From Coenobita brevimanus (lineage: Eukaryota > Arthropoda > Malacostraca > Decapoda > Coenobitidae): a stretch of 64,000 nt of DNA. The translations under genes were made by a program, and so were the position numbers. Positions 42,861 to 53,759 of the stretch are shown here, piece after piece. The stretch's first letter is position 1. Each line of letters opens with the position of its first letter. Location of the stretch: the NCBI GenBank assembly GCA_032717465.1, contig CM064691.1:77501-141500 (forward strand). Reading direction: 5' to 3'. The notes under the pieces were generated by a model. That model made no database searches and was not told the origin of the DNA. It saw nothing but the letters and a program-made list of their open reading frames with translations.

Positions 42861-43784
42861 TCTCCTATCACTGTTTCTTAACTTTGCATCATCCCATAAC
42901 TACCTGGAAGTCATTACTATCATCTAGCTTGGTCTTATCCTTGACCACCCTTGTTTATAAATTACCTGCCATGCCTGACTTTTCTGCTGCCTCTTACTCT
43001 TTACCATACCAGCCTCACTTTCCCACTCTTATAACCAGTTCTTTACATGAATGACCTCACCCTTTCTCCAAATTTCTGTACCAAGCCTACTCGCTAAAGT
43101 GCAAATTATTTTTAAGACAAGATACATGCAGAATGAGGGCTCATTGGGCAGTGTTTTCAAATTCATAGAGACTCTTGTCTAATGGTAGCTCTTGTTTCAG
43201 GTCCACAGCTGAAATCGAATCTGCTAAGCAGACCTAAGCAATGTGGTCATCAGGGAGCTGCCTGAGTAATATATACTGTACATGGTAAAGTGTTGATAGA
43301 TATATAGGCACATGTTGTGTTGTCTCGGTACAGTACATCCAACGTGAGGTACCCCTTCCAAATGTGTGTGGCTTATACTCTCGGTTCATAATGTCTTTCA
43401 TTGTAAGAAGTATGAATCATTGGATGAGTGGTAGGAGTTGATCCAGGATCATTTAGCTGTTGTGATATCCTTTGCATTTACTGCTGTGCAGCTGCTGCGG
43501 ACACTGGATAAGAACTGGTAAAATAAGAAACCCAGTGGTATTTTAGACTGCATTAACAGTTAAAAACTCAGCAGTAAACTATTTATTTAAAAAATATGGT
43601 TACATAGTACTTGCAAGTGCAGAAGCAATTATTGTTCAGTATTAATGTCTCTTGTATCAGCAATATTGTTCAGTGGAGAGTAGTTTATGGTAGGAATAGA
43701 GTTTGGGGGAATCTTATGACAGGGTGATAGAGGAAGAACCAGATGTAAAGATATATAGAGTCTGAGGTGGATGACAAAATTATG
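42861..43784. other. Spacer upstream of the zinc-finger frame
   Basis: No gene or element recognised. The last roughly 65 bases (43725-43784) hold a decayed copy of the acidic repeat that opens the zinc-finger frame. Confidence 0.45.
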
Positions 43785-43826
43785 TAGGTGGCAAAAGAAG
43801 AACCAGATGTAAATTTAGAGTATGAG

Positions 43827-45368
43827 ATGGATAACAAAATAATGGAGGTGGTAAAGGAAGAAGCAGATGCACAGTCAGGGTGTGAGGTGGGTGATGAAAT
43901 AATGGAGGTGGTAAAGGAAGAAGCTGATGTACAGTCAGGGTATGAAGTGGGTGACAGAATATTCCTCAGTGACAGTGAGCTTTGCCTGGACACAGTGTCC
44001 TCAGCTGAAGTTAAGCAGTTCAGATGTTTAGAGTGTGGTAAAGAATTTCCTTTCAAGAACAGTCTTATCCAACATGAAGTAATTCATTCAGGAGTGAAGA
44101 AGTTCAAGTGTGATGAATGTGGTAAACAATTTGCACATAAGAGTCATCTCACCACACACCTATTAATTCATTCAGGAGTGAAGAATTTTACATGTGATGA
44201 ATGTGGTAAACGATTTACACAGAAGGTTACTCTCACTCAGCACTTATTAACTCATTCAGGAGTGAAGAATTTCAAGTGTGATGAATGTGGTAAACGGTTT
44301 GGTTACAAAAGTCATCTCACCAGACACCTTTTAATTCATTCAGGAGTGAAGAATTTCACGTGTAATGAATGTGGTAAACAATTTGCAGAGAAGAGTGCTC
44401 TCGCTCAACACCTGTTAATTCATTCAGGAGTGAAGAATTTCAAGTGTAATGAATGTGGTAAAGAATTTGCATGTAAGGGTTATCTTACCGTGCATCTATT
44501 AACTCATTCAGGAGTGAAGAAGTTCAAGTGTGATGAATGTGGTAAGCGGTTTGGTTGCAAAAGTCATCTCACTCACCACCTATTAATTCATTCAGGAGTG
44601 AAGAATTTCAAGTGTGATGAATGTGGTAAACTGTTTGCAAGGAAGTATGATCTCACCAACCATCTAGTAATTCATTCAGGGGTGAAGAAGTTCAGGTGTG
44701 ATGAATGTGGTAAACTGTTTGGTTGGAAAAGTCAGCTCACCAAACACCTGTTAATTCATTCGGGAGTGAAGAAGTTCAAGTGTGATGAATGTGGTAAACT
44801 GTTTGGTCGGAAAAGTCGGCTCACCAGCCATCTAGTAATTCATTCAGGAGTGAAGAATTTCATGTGTGATGAATGTGGCAAGCAGTTTGGTTGCAAAAGT
44901 AATCTCACCAGACACTTATTAATTCATTCAGGAGAGAAGAATTTCATGTGTGATGAATGTGGTAAACTGTTTGCACAGAATGGTGATCTCACCAGCCACC
45001 TATTAATTCATTCAAGAGTGAAGAAGTTCAAATGTGATGAATGTGGTAAACTGTTTGCACAGAAGAGTGGTCTCACTGAACACCTGTTAGTTCATTCAGG
45101 AGTGAAGAATTTCAAGTGTGATGAATGTGGTAAAGAATTTGCACGTAAGAGTTATCTCACCAGACATCTATTAAATCATTCAGGAGTGAAGGGTTTCCAG
45201 TGTGATGAATGTGAACAACTATTTACACACAAGGGTAGTCTCACCAAACACCTATTAACTCATGCAAGAGCAAAGAATTTCAACTGTGATGAATGTGGTA
45301 AGCAGTTTCGTTGGAAAAGTCATCTCACTCAACACGTATTAAATCATCATGGAGGGCAGAGTGTCTAG
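43827..45368 (+). CDS. C2H2 zinc-finger protein, 16 tandem fingers
   Basis: An open frame runs from 43788 after a TAG at 43785. The first ATG in frame is 43827, giving 513 residues. Residues 1-70 are acidic, with a duplicated 18-residue unit (IMEVVKEEADVQSGYEVGD). Sixteen C2H2 fingers of 28 residues follow, each of the form FKCDECGKxFxxKSxLTxHLLIH, probably nuclear DNA-binding. The linker is SGVKN or SGVKK, not the usual TGEKP. Finger 15 reads CDECEQLF. Residues at DNA-contact positions vary while the framework is constant. No intron is visible within the frame, and the upstream TAG interrupts an earlier acidic repeat, so an upstream exon or a young pseudogene are alternatives. Confidence 0.8.
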   Translation: MDNKIMEVVKEEADAQSGCEVGDEIMEVVKEEADVQSGYEVGDRIFLSDSELCLDTVSSAEVKQFRCLECGKEFPFKNSLIQHEVIHSGVKKFKCDECGKQFAHKSHLTTHLLIHSGVKNFTCDECGKRFTQKVTLTQHLLTHSGVKNFKCDECGKRFGYKSHLTRHLLIHSGVKNFTCNECGKQFAEKSALAQHLLIHSGVKNFKCNECGKEFACKGYLTVHLLTHSGVKKFKCDECGKRFGCKSHLTHHLLIHSGVKNFKCDECGKLFARKYDLTNHLVIHSGVKKFRCDECGKLFGWKSQLTKHLLIHSGVKKFKCDECGKLFGRKSRLTSHLVIHSGVKNFMCDECGKQFGCKSNLTRHLLIHSGEKNFMCDECGKLFAQNGDLTSHLLIHSRVKKFKCDECGKLFAQKSGLTEHLLVHSGVKNFKCDECGKEFARKSYLTRHLLNHSGVKGFQCDECEQLFTHKGSLTKHLLTHARAKNFNCDECGKQFRWKSHLTQHVLNHHGGQSV

Positions 45369-45605
45369 TGTGCTTAATGTGGTAAAAGGTTGAATCAGTT
45401 GATGTCATCCAGCGCTGTTTAATTCATCAAGGAGTGAAGAAATTCAGGTGTGATGCATGGCGTAAATGCTTTTATCTGAAGTTCTCTGCAGTATCAGTTC
45501 AGGAGTGAAAAAATTTGAAATGTGATGACTGGAAAACTGTGTAGAAAAAATCTGTGTTCACTTGGCACCTGACAGTTCCTTCAGGTGTGAAAACAATTAT
45601 ATAGT
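45369..45605 (+). pseudogene. Decayed extra zinc fingers after the stop
   Basis: After the TAG at 45366-45368 the same repeat continues in degenerate form: TGTGCTTAATGTGGTAAAAG, then GGAGTGAAGAAATTCAGGTG, then TTCAGGAGTGAAAAAATTTG. About three further finger units are implied, with stops and frame changes, so the array was once longer. Confidence 0.75.
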
Positions 45606-45904
45606 TACGACATGTGGCAAAGCTTGAAGAAATCAGCCTTTAACCAGGCCTGGTGCCATTCACTATCAAGTGAGGCAGAAGACATGTGTCTCTTAGGCTG
45701 GTTTGCCAGAGTAATGGAAAATTTTATGAAGTGGGCTGCAGAAAAAAAAGAAGAAAAAAAAAAAAGTGAGTGCTTAGGTCTGTAGTGCCCCTTTAGTTAC
45801 AATTGGTACTTGTGGCAGGCCACCCCTCATGCAGAGTGTCATACAATCTACTGAGCCAAGACACCATTAACCTTGAGTGATAAAATAATGTGGAACTCTA
45901 GATA
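45606..45904. other. Spacer, nothing recognised
   Basis: An A-rich run lies near 45745-45765; nothing else recognised. Confidence 0.4.
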
Positions 45905-46744
45905 CCGTAAACCCTCGATATAACCAACCCTCTTTCAATGAATTTCAGATTTAACACCACTTTGAGTTGGCTGAACGTTATGTTCTCTTAACAAACTTTG
46001 TTTGGTAATAGAATGGACGTGCAAGAAACACCCACCAGTGTGGTATCACCCCCCCCCCCACACACACACACACACACTGTGTGTGTGCATTAAACACATG
46101 TTTAATGTGCATACAGCTGTTCTGTACTGTTTGCATTGCTGTGCGCTATTATGTAGTACAGTACTTACCATAATGTAACAGTTAATGTACATTGAGTTTA
46201 CCCACACTTCTGTAAATGCCAAACAACAAATGTACAGTAGTGTTTAGGCAGTGTACAGTATAGTGCAGGATTGTGGTGGTTATCAGTGACTACCTGTGCC
46301 AGTGGTGGAATGCAGTTTATGTTTAATGTACATGCAGGTGTTCTGTACTGTTTGCTTTGCTATTCTCTGATATGTAGTTTTTACTCTAATGTAACAGGTA
46401 ATGTACAGTGTCAGTTGTCTTGACCCACGCTTTCCTTTTAATTACTGAATGACAAATGAACATAGATTTATCCAAGGCCTATTTGCAGTCGTTATTTGGA
46501 GTGCAGTTACTTCCAGCAAGGTAAGAATAAGCACATCAGTTAGTAAATAAAGCATTTACTGGGAAAACCATTTAGACCTAACTGTATGTTATTGTGTATG
46601 AGTATACGGCCAAACAACGCTGTATATTTAACAATGTTTGTTCGGTAAAAGCCACAACGTCTGGGAAATTACTGAACAGCATGGTGTTGGGCTTTAACGT
46701 CAAGGGTCTGGTACCAATTAGTTCATTATATCAAGGGTGCACTG
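45905..46744. mobile_element. Tigger/mariner-like MITE
   Basis: The ends are CCGTAAACCCTCGATATAA and, inverted, CAGTGCACCCTTGATATAA, each beside TA (45903-45904 and 46745-46746). ACCCTCGATATAA-type ends are typical of Tigger MITEs. No transposase. A block with TTCTGTACTGTTTGC and ATGTAACAGTTAATGTACA occurs twice, about 220 bases apart. Confidence 0.85.
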
Positions 46745-46746
46745 TA

Positions 46747-47108
46747 TTAGGAGAGGGCTGTTCACCATGATAGTTGCACAGCAGTACAGGGCATTCAATT
46801 AGTACACAGTAAACTGGGCAGCAAGGTGCACTATAGCCTGCACAGCATCTGTACACAAAGATATTGTACATGTTTGTATTGTTGCTCCATATAGGCAGCA
46901 ACTTATTGTATGACATTTATTATGGGTTAATGATGTCTAAGCACATGGCAAGTGCTTCACCTTGTAGTGAGAGTAATCCTTGTTTACACATTACTGGGGC
47001 ACGTCAAATGGAACACAATTTTTACAGTACTTTTGCCTCAAGTTTTATTTTTGTCATGGGGGGTGTACTTTAATTGCAAGGTAGGGCACTGGCTGGGTGC
47101 TTAGATCA
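46747..47108. other. Spacer, nothing recognised
   Basis: No gene or element recognised. Confidence 0.4.
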
Positions 47109-47441
47109 TTAACCCCTAAACTGCGGGCTTGTTTTGCTTTGACTTGCAGCTCCCGCGGGCATATTCGCGCTCTGACAGACTCTCTAAAAATATTTGCCAA
47201 AAATCAGTTATTAGTCCTAGAATATTTAAATTACATTTGCATATGGCACATACCTTCAGCTTTCTCCTGGGATGTTTGTTGAGCCTTCATCAAGTAGCAT
47301 AGGACTTGTGGAGACCTCTGAAGTTGGGTAACAAAGTCTCCACTTTACACTTCCCAACAACCCGTGATATGATTACCACAGCCTGATATTATCACTAGAA
47401 ACACTATTCTATGATTCTCAAATAGTTTGGAATCCATACTC

Positions 47442-47482
<41 letters not shown>

Positions 47483-47572
47483 TGTGAAAGCAATGAAAAT
47501 TACGAGGGTGTATGACCATCCCACTTCCGATCGTTCGCCACTGGTGTTGTCATTTATTATTCATAAAAACAC

Positions 47573-49318
47573 TGTTACGGTGGCGCCAGCCCGGGGCTAT
47601 TACAAAAAAGACAACAAGTCAGCCTTAGATGATCGGCCTCCACTGCGTTGCAAAAATAACGCAGACCCCGGCACTGACACTCCGCAAACTAGAGAAAAAC
47701 TGCGCAACGGAAAAGTATTTACTTAACCCGTCACGTCCCGAGGCTTTCCGCACCTCCGACATCCCCCAGTCCCGAGGTATTTTCGAAATTTTTTTTTTTG
47801 GCTAAAACCTTCGCTTTTGGTGAGAAACATCGAAAATTCATAGAGAAATCGCTCACCTGAGGTTTAAAGTGCCCAATCCAGGTAGGAGTTCCTCCTTACC
47901 TGAGTGGGTTTTCTAACATGCTGGCACCAAAGAAAACGAGTTCTATGGGAGGGTAACTATTTTATCCACTCATAAACGGTACTTATTTATTTACTTGGTA
48001 CGAATGTATATGTAGTATGACAGTATATTGGTTTTCAAGCAGTAATAAAGGCATTATAAGCATTGTTTCACTCACTAACTAATCACCATACCTGACCTAT
48101 TTTTGCCACACTACCTGATCATTATTTCTGGCTGTTTCTTCTTCTAATGCTATGTAAACATTGTCCTCCACATTGTCATCGATTGGGGAATCACTCTGGC
48201 CCTGAATAACTTTACTAGCCAGGTCACTGGTAACAGGTCCTTTGCCAAGACAATGTCGTGAGGGGGGGAGGGGGGAGGTTATGCAGTGTAAGGCATTGTC
48301 CCTGCTTGGTATCTTGTACAGGAATAGAGGAAGGTGTCCCGTGTATACATACGAAAAATCACGTGCGAAAATTGAAAATTGTGCAAATTAGCAACCTTGC
48401 AATTGCACGACGTACTGGTACGTCGCCGGGACTGGCAAATGCAAATCGTGGTGACGTACCCATACGTCGTCGGGACGGGGCGGGTTAAGAACGCAACACT
48501 CTGTACTTTGATAATAAAACGGAACAACCTACCTATAGATCTAGCCTACTATCGTCACTACCGGAAGTAATACCGCCCGAGACAGTATACAGGAACACCT
48601 CCCACTTACTTCCGGTGGTGACGACTTTCTACTTAACCCGTGTCCAAGGGGGAACGCAGTTAATAGCTCACGATAGTTCTCACTAGCCTTGAGCAAAGAG
48701 ATGGGATTAACTGTGTAGGGGTTAGGGGTGTGTGTGTGTATGTACGTGTGTTGGGGAACGTTAACAGAGGCAGCGAGAAGACCACGGTGAGCCAAACTGG
48801 CCCTCCAAAGACAACACGGTTACAAAACAAAATAAAATAACTACTTTCCTCAGTCAGCAACAAAAAGAATAAAAATAAACTTAAATGAAAACGCCACCTC
48901 GGCATAAAAATAACTGGGGAGAGAGAGAGAGTGTACAAACACCCGATACTAAAGCTGGCTGGGAAGATACTGACTCTGATCAAGGCTCGCGCACGGCCAA
49001 GCGTGAACGCATAATCAAATTAATTAATAAGAACTTATATTCGTGCCCCTCTCTCTCTCTACAATAAACTGGTACTTCTAATGCAAGCAAAATCATTAAA
49101 TATACTGGTAGCTCACATAAGACAACCAAAATAATCAAATGCATACTCAGCATGGTATTAAATAAAATTGCCCTCAGTGGCAGGAACGAAAGAAACAAAA
49201 GAACTTGTAACACTCGCTAATGTAAACTCCGCGAATGACACGGATACATACTGCATAATCCCCCTAGCCCAGCTGTAACGGCTGCATCCGTGGGAACAGA
49301 AAGGCGGACAACGTAACA
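47573..49318 (-). repeat. Gypsy-1 3' LTR, split by MITE P2
   Basis: Identical in layout to the 5' LTR at 53760-54742 except for 758 bases plus a TTAA at 47727-48488. It contains a short GT run, GGGTGTGTGTGTGTATG. Confidence 0.95.
47727..48484 (+). mobile_element. piggyBac-like MITE P2, copy 2, inside the LTR
   Basis: TTAA at 47723-47726 and 48485-48488; ends CCCGTCACGTCCCGA and, inverted, CCCGCCCCGTCCCGA. The uninterrupted LTRs at 53910 and 59823 carry a single TTAA in ATTTACTTAAGAACGC or its equivalent, so the empty site is known twice. No transposase frame. Confidence 0.95.
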
Positions 49319-49352
49319 CGCCCTTCCCCAAGGGAAAATTTTGAGCCCTGGA

Positions 49353-52300
49353 TCAAAATTTTCGAATCAAGACCATCTTGTCCACGGAGTCATCGACCCG
49401 AGGTAAAGGATAAGCATCGGTCTTAGACAGTGAATTAACTTTCCGGAAGTCCACACACAACCTAACCTTCCCATCTGGCTTCGGCTGCAAGGTAACTGGT
49501 GAACTCCACTCACTGAAACTCCTCTTGATCAATCCATGGTCCAACATATACTTGATCTCATTATCGAGAGCTCTCTGTCTGATAGGGTTGATGCGGTAAG
49601 GAGCTAATTTTACAGGCTTACTATCCCCAACGTCAATGTCATGAGTAGCCCAAGTTGTCAATCCCGGTGAATCTCCAAAAACTTTCGGATGTTTCCATAA
49701 TCTGTTGCACAGCTCTTCTCGCTTTACTGGCTCAAGGTGTCGCAATTTCTCCACCAGAGCTGCATAACCATTGCCCTCCCATAGGTCAGCTGGTAACATC
49801 TCACCACGACTAAGCACTTCCTCCTGCTCCTCCAACTCACTACCAACCACCAAAACTACAGGAGCGCTCTTATCCCTGGTTCCCTCAACGTCCACTCCAA
49901 AGTCACCTTCCAGGGACTGTGGCTGTAACCCTGGTCCACTACTCACATCACCGGCACCAACAGCTCCCTCCACAGCACGTTCCCTTGATGCCACGTCCTC
50001 CTTTCCCCGTCCTTCACATCCCAGGTGAGAGACATCAGCAGTCATCCCACAGTGAGAATCAACTGGGCGGTAGTATGGCTTCAACATATTAATGTGGCAC
50101 AACTGAGTACTCTTCCGCCTATCTGGGGTAACAATTAGATAGTCAAGTTCCCCAACTCTCTTCTTCACAATATAAGGACCAATGAATCTAGCTGCCAGAG
50201 GTTTTCCTTGCATGGGCAGCAGTGCCAAAACTTCATCTCCTTGCTTAAACTCACGACTTCTGACCTTCTTATCGTAATGAGCCTTCATTTTCGCTTGAGC
50301 CCCGATTAGATTGTCACGGGCAAGCTCTAAAGCGCAATGCAGTCTCTCCCGAGTGCTGCAGACATAGTCAAGCAGGGATTCCTGGTTGCCAGATTTGTTG
50401 TTACTCCAGGCCTCTCGCACCACATCCAAGGGACCACGAACTCTGTGCCCAAACACTAACTCATTGGGTGAAAACCCTAACGACTCAGTTGGTACCTCTC
50501 TCACTGCAAACATAACAAAGGGTACCGCTAAGTCCCAATCCTTTCCACTATCATAGCAGAAGGTGCGCAGCATTGTCTTTAAGGTCTGATGATGCCTCTC
50601 CAGGGCACCTTGTGACTGCGGATGGTAGGCACTGGACAAAATGTGTTTGATGCCCAACTCTGTCATTGTCTGCTTAAACAAATTAGATGTAAAATTCACT
50701 CCACGGTCTGACTGCAACTCCTTGGGCAGGCCAAAATGAGTAAAGAACAGGATAAGTTGCTTGACTACTGACTTCGCCTGCATGCTTCTGATTGGTATAG
50801 CCTCTGGGTATCGAGTTGTAACATCCATTATGGTTAACAAATACTTGTTTCCAGCAGAAGTAGGAGGTAAAGGGCCCGCAATATCAATGATTACCCGGGT
50901 AAACGGAGGTTCAACTGCAGGAATGGGAGTCAAAGGGGCCACAGGAAGAACTTGATTAGGCTTGCCCACTATCTGACACGTGTGACAGCTCTTGATGTAC
51001 GCAGCAACTTGTCCCGGCATACTTGGCCACCAAAAGTTATATCTTAAGCGCTGCACTGTCTTCCTGTTTCCCAAGTGACCTGCTAAAGGTCCCTCATGTG
51101 CTAACTGTATTAACGGCACCCTATACTGCACAGGAACCACCACCTGCACTAACTCACCCACTCCTCCATCCACCGTGGCGCCAGTGGGCGTCCATCGGCG
51201 ATGTAAAACATTGTCTTTAATCAGGAACTCCTCCTTACCACACTCCATACTTCTTTCTTCCCCTACTCGAGCAAACAAGGGCTTTAATGTTACATCCTCC
51301 TGTTGCTTCACCCTCAATTCTGCTGGCCCAACACCCGCCAGCTCTACTGAGGACTGAGATAAGGGACTGGTCGGGACACTGGATTGCGAAGGGCGATCAA
51401 TCTCAGCGTCACCTCTAGTACACTCGACAGGGGGAGGAATGTCAGACTCCACACTGACATCATCATCACCTCTACCCTCAACAGTGACACTCTGTTCCTC
51501 AGGCGCGTGTGACGGTGGTCCTGCATCCCCGCAGTCGACCCCAGCGTCCTGAAATTCTCCTAATTCAGTCGATGGGCTGGGTTCAGTCTCCACACAGACA
51601 CACTCAACACCACCTCTAGTGTCCTGAGTGGGAAGTGGGGCGGCGCCCATGCACGCATTCCCACTCTCCTCACCCACCACAGCAACACTCTGCTCACTAG
51701 GTTCCTCCATTGGTGGCCCTGCCTCACCACAGTCGACCCCAAGAACCTGTGACTTCACCAGTTCTTCCTCCCGGGCTGCAACCTGTGCCATAGATCTTGT
51801 AATTGCACAGACCGGGAACATGGCTTCCACTTCTGCATCAACTTCAATACCAATTTCTGGGGCGTCAAAACACTTCTCTGCCACAACAACTGGTGGGGGA
51901 AGAGATGGAAATACTTTCTCCCCAGCCAGGTCGTTCCCCAGCAGAAAATCAATCCCCTCTACTGGCATTACATCAGCAACAGCTACTTGAGCTGCAGCCT
52001 GAACAATGGGGCAATCGAGTTCCACATGAACATAATCATAGTATTCATCTGAGTTCATGCCTCTACACAGCACATACTTCCCTGAGTTTACAGGCCCTCC
52101 AGTCACGTTTCTGCACACAGACTGTTGTGCACAGGTATCACGAGCCACAGTAACTGGATAACTGATCCCATGAATTTTCACTGTGCCGTGACATATAAAA
52201 GGTTTACACCAGTCTAGGGACGAGTTCTGAGGCAGTTCATCCGGAGGTGGCGTAGCATGTTGGGTAACCTTTTCAGCCTGAGCTGGCAGCGAGCACAGCC

Positions 52301-53603
52301 GGCTGCACTCCAGCTTTCCACAGACTTCTCCCTCACCGTTACCACTCTCCCAACTCCTCTCGTTCACCTGACTCGAACCTACAATTAGTGCCACTGGTTT
52401 GGCATTTTGGGAGGCCTTCCACTTAGGGCAGTTAGGCTTGATGTGCCCACTCTGTTTGCAAAAGTAACAAACTAGCTTCGAACTGGATACAGAGCTCTTT
52501 CTCCCTGAATTCTTTTTCTCCTCTGAACTTCCCTTGGACTGATTCACGGGAGATTTATCCCAGGCAGGGCCACTCACAGTCCTCTCCCTGGAATACTGAA
52601 AATTAGCGTACTTGACCCCCATACTCCGCAAGGCAAACACCCGGTCATCAGCCCACGTCGCTGCTTCCTTCACGGTCTTGAATCTCTTCTCCCTAATTTT
52701 AACACCAATTTCTTTGTCAGCCATGTTGGTAAAATGTTCCATCAAAAGCAGTTCACGCACCTCGTTATACGAAGTGGCGCTCTCACTCAGCAACCACTCG
52801 TCTAACCTCTCCTCCAGATACCTAGCGTAGGCCATATAGGTGTCAGCAGGCCTTTTCCGAGCACCACGGAACAACAACCGATAAGCCTCTGGTCTAAGTT
52901 CATATGCCTTCAGGATGGCTGTTTTAAATTCATCATAATCATCTACATCCTCAGGGCTCAACCTATTATACACTTCCAAGGCTTTTCCCTTCAGCACATT
53001 AGATACCAACCCCACCCAGCGCTGCCTTGGCCACTCAAACTCCCTAGCCTTCTTCTCAAATCTAACAAACCATTCTGTCACCTTCAACTCATCAAATGCT
53101 GGCACTAATTTTAGACTCCTTGAGAACCAACTCTCCCTATCCTCTGCACGGCCTGAGGTTTGGGTATCTGAAGTTGGTCTATTAGCAGTCACCTCCAAGC
53201 GAGTCTTCTCCAGCTCAAATCGCATTTTTTCACGCTGCAACTCCATCTCCTCTCTTGCACGCTGCATCTCCATCTCCCTCTCTTCTTTTGCACGCTGCAT
53301 CTCCATCTTTTTCAACTCCAACTGCAACTGAGCCTCCGGTGACAAGACTTCAGGGTATATGGGAGTGGAATGAACAACTCCAGGGAAAGCACTAGACATA
53401 CCTGGGGGAACTGCTCTAAACTGGCTCGGCGGCATCATAGATGGTAATAGCGGGGTAGCAAAACGAGGCATTTCAGCACCATAGTCAAACTCAGGGCTCA
53501 CACGGGGAGTACCTTTGCTATGTGCCTCTCGTTGTTCCATATTTTCCATATCCACAGGTGACTCAGCACGTACGCGATCTGGTGTAGACACGCGTGACTC
53601 CAT
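49353..53603 (-). CDS. Gypsy-1 Gag-protease-integrase polyprotein with truncated RT
   Basis: A 1416-codon open frame. Residues about 88-140 are a charged coiled coil (MEMQRAREEME). About 155-325 is a capsid-like region. About 378-391 is a CCHC knuckle, CYFCKQSGHIKPNC. A protease-like site near 486 reads RDTCAQQS where DTGA is usual, and GIDFLLGNDLAGEKV follows. Integrase has its zinc site HEGPLAGH...CHTC near 835-870 and core IIDIAGPL (D), QSDRGVNF (D) and GALERHHQ (E) between about 900 and 1000. From about 1330, LIKRSFSEWSSPV and RLCVDFRKVNSLSKTDAYPL start a reverse transcriptase that ends before its catalytic box. Integrase before RT is unusual for Ty3/gypsy and recalls the Gmr1 group. Replication would need RT supplied in trans. 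Confidence 0.92.
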   Translation of the reverse strand: MESRVSTPDRVRAESPVDMENMEQREAHSKGTPRVSPEFDYGAEMPRFATPLLPSMMPPSQFRAVPPGMSSAFPGVVHSTPIYPEVLSPEAQLQLELKKMEMQRAKEEREMEMQRAREEMELQREKMRFELEKTRLEVTANRPTSDTQTSGRAEDRESWFSRSLKLVPAFDELKVTEWFVRFEKKAREFEWPRQRWVGLVSNVLKGKALEVYNRLSPEDVDDYDEFKTAILKAYELRPEAYRLLFRGARKRPADTYMAYARYLEERLDEWLLSESATSYNEVRELLLMEHFTNMADKEIGVKIREKRFKTVKEAATWADDRVFALRSMGVKYANFQYSRERTVSGPAWDKSPVNQSKGSSEEKKNSGRKSSVSSSKLVCYFCKQSGHIKPNCPKWKASQNAKPVALIVGSSQVNERSWESGNGEGEVCGKLECSRLCSLPAQAEKVTQHATPPPDELPQNSSLDWCKPFICHGTVKIHGISYPVTVARDTCAQQSVCRNVTGGPVNSGKYVLCRGMNSDEYYDYVHVELDCPIVQAAAQVAVADVMPVEGIDFLLGNDLAGEKVFPSLPPPVVVAEKCFDAPEIGIEVDAEVEAMFPVCAITRSMAQVAAREEELVKSQVLGVDCGEAGPPMEEPSEQSVAVVGEESGNACMGAAPLPTQDTRGGVECVCVETEPSPSTELGEFQDAGVDCGDAGPPSHAPEEQSVTVEGRGDDDVSVESDIPPPVECTRGDAEIDRPSQSSVPTSPLSQSSVELAGVGPAELRVKQQEDVTLKPLFARVGEERSMECGKEEFLIKDNVLHRRWTPTGATVDGGVGELVQVVVPVQYRVPLIQLAHEGPLAGHLGNRKTVQRLRYNFWWPSMPGQVAAYIKSCHTCQIVGKPNQVLPVAPLTPIPAVEPPFTRVIIDIAGPLPPTSAGNKYLLTIMDVTTRYPEAIPIRSMQAKSVVKQLILFFTHFGLPKELQSDRGVNFTSNLFKQTMTELGIKHILSSAYHPQSQGALERHHQTLKTMLRTFCYDSGKDWDLAVPFVMFAVREVPTESLGFSPNELVFGHRVRGPLDVVREAWSNNKSGNQESLLDYVCSTRERLHCALELARDNLIGAQAKMKAHYDKKVRSREFKQGDEVLALLPMQGKPLAARFIGPYIVKKRVGELDYLIVTPDRRKSTQLCHINMLKPYYRPVDSHCGMTADVSHLGCEGRGKEDVASRERAVEGAVGAGDVSSGPGLQPQSLEGDFGVDVEGTRDKSAPVVLVVGSELEEQEEVLSRGEMLPADLWEGNGYAALVEKLRHLEPVKREELCNRLWKHPKVFGDSPGLTTWATHDIDVGDSKPVKLAPYRINPIRQRALDNEIKYMLDHGLIKRSFSEWSSPVTLQPKPDGKVRLCVDFRKVNSLSKTDAYPLPRVDDSVDKMVLIRKF

Positions 53604-53621
53604 GGCGACAATTCAATGGCA

Positions 53622-53759
53622 GTACTGAATAATGAAATACTAATGCTGACTGAGAAACTACACACACATCAACTCACCTCAAAGCACCGAGAACGCCAAG
53701 GTAACGATATCCTAGCAAGAAGAAGGCACTGTTAGGATATCCTGATGCGAGGTCGCCAC
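53622..53759 (-). promoter_or_regulatory. Gypsy-1 untranslated leader with primer-binding site
   Basis: Directly after the 5' LTR on the minus strand comes TGGCGACCTCGCATCAGG (about 53758 to 53741). It begins with TGG as expected for pairing to a tRNA CCA end. The leader then runs to the ATG at 53603. Confidence 0.75.

Noticed and set aside
47442..47479. Poly(A) tail of a LINE or SINE insertion
   Set aside because: No LINE or SINE body precedes it on either strand; it appears to be an A-run within the piggyBac-like element.
48541..49213. Small frames within the LTRs (also at 53966-54638 and 60027-60410)
   Set aside because: They lie within LTR sequence, overlap on both strands and resemble no protein.
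49771..52830. Several plus-strand frames of 60-120 codons
   Set aside because: They are antisense shadows of the Gypsy-1 polyprotein; the same shadows recur in Gypsy-2.
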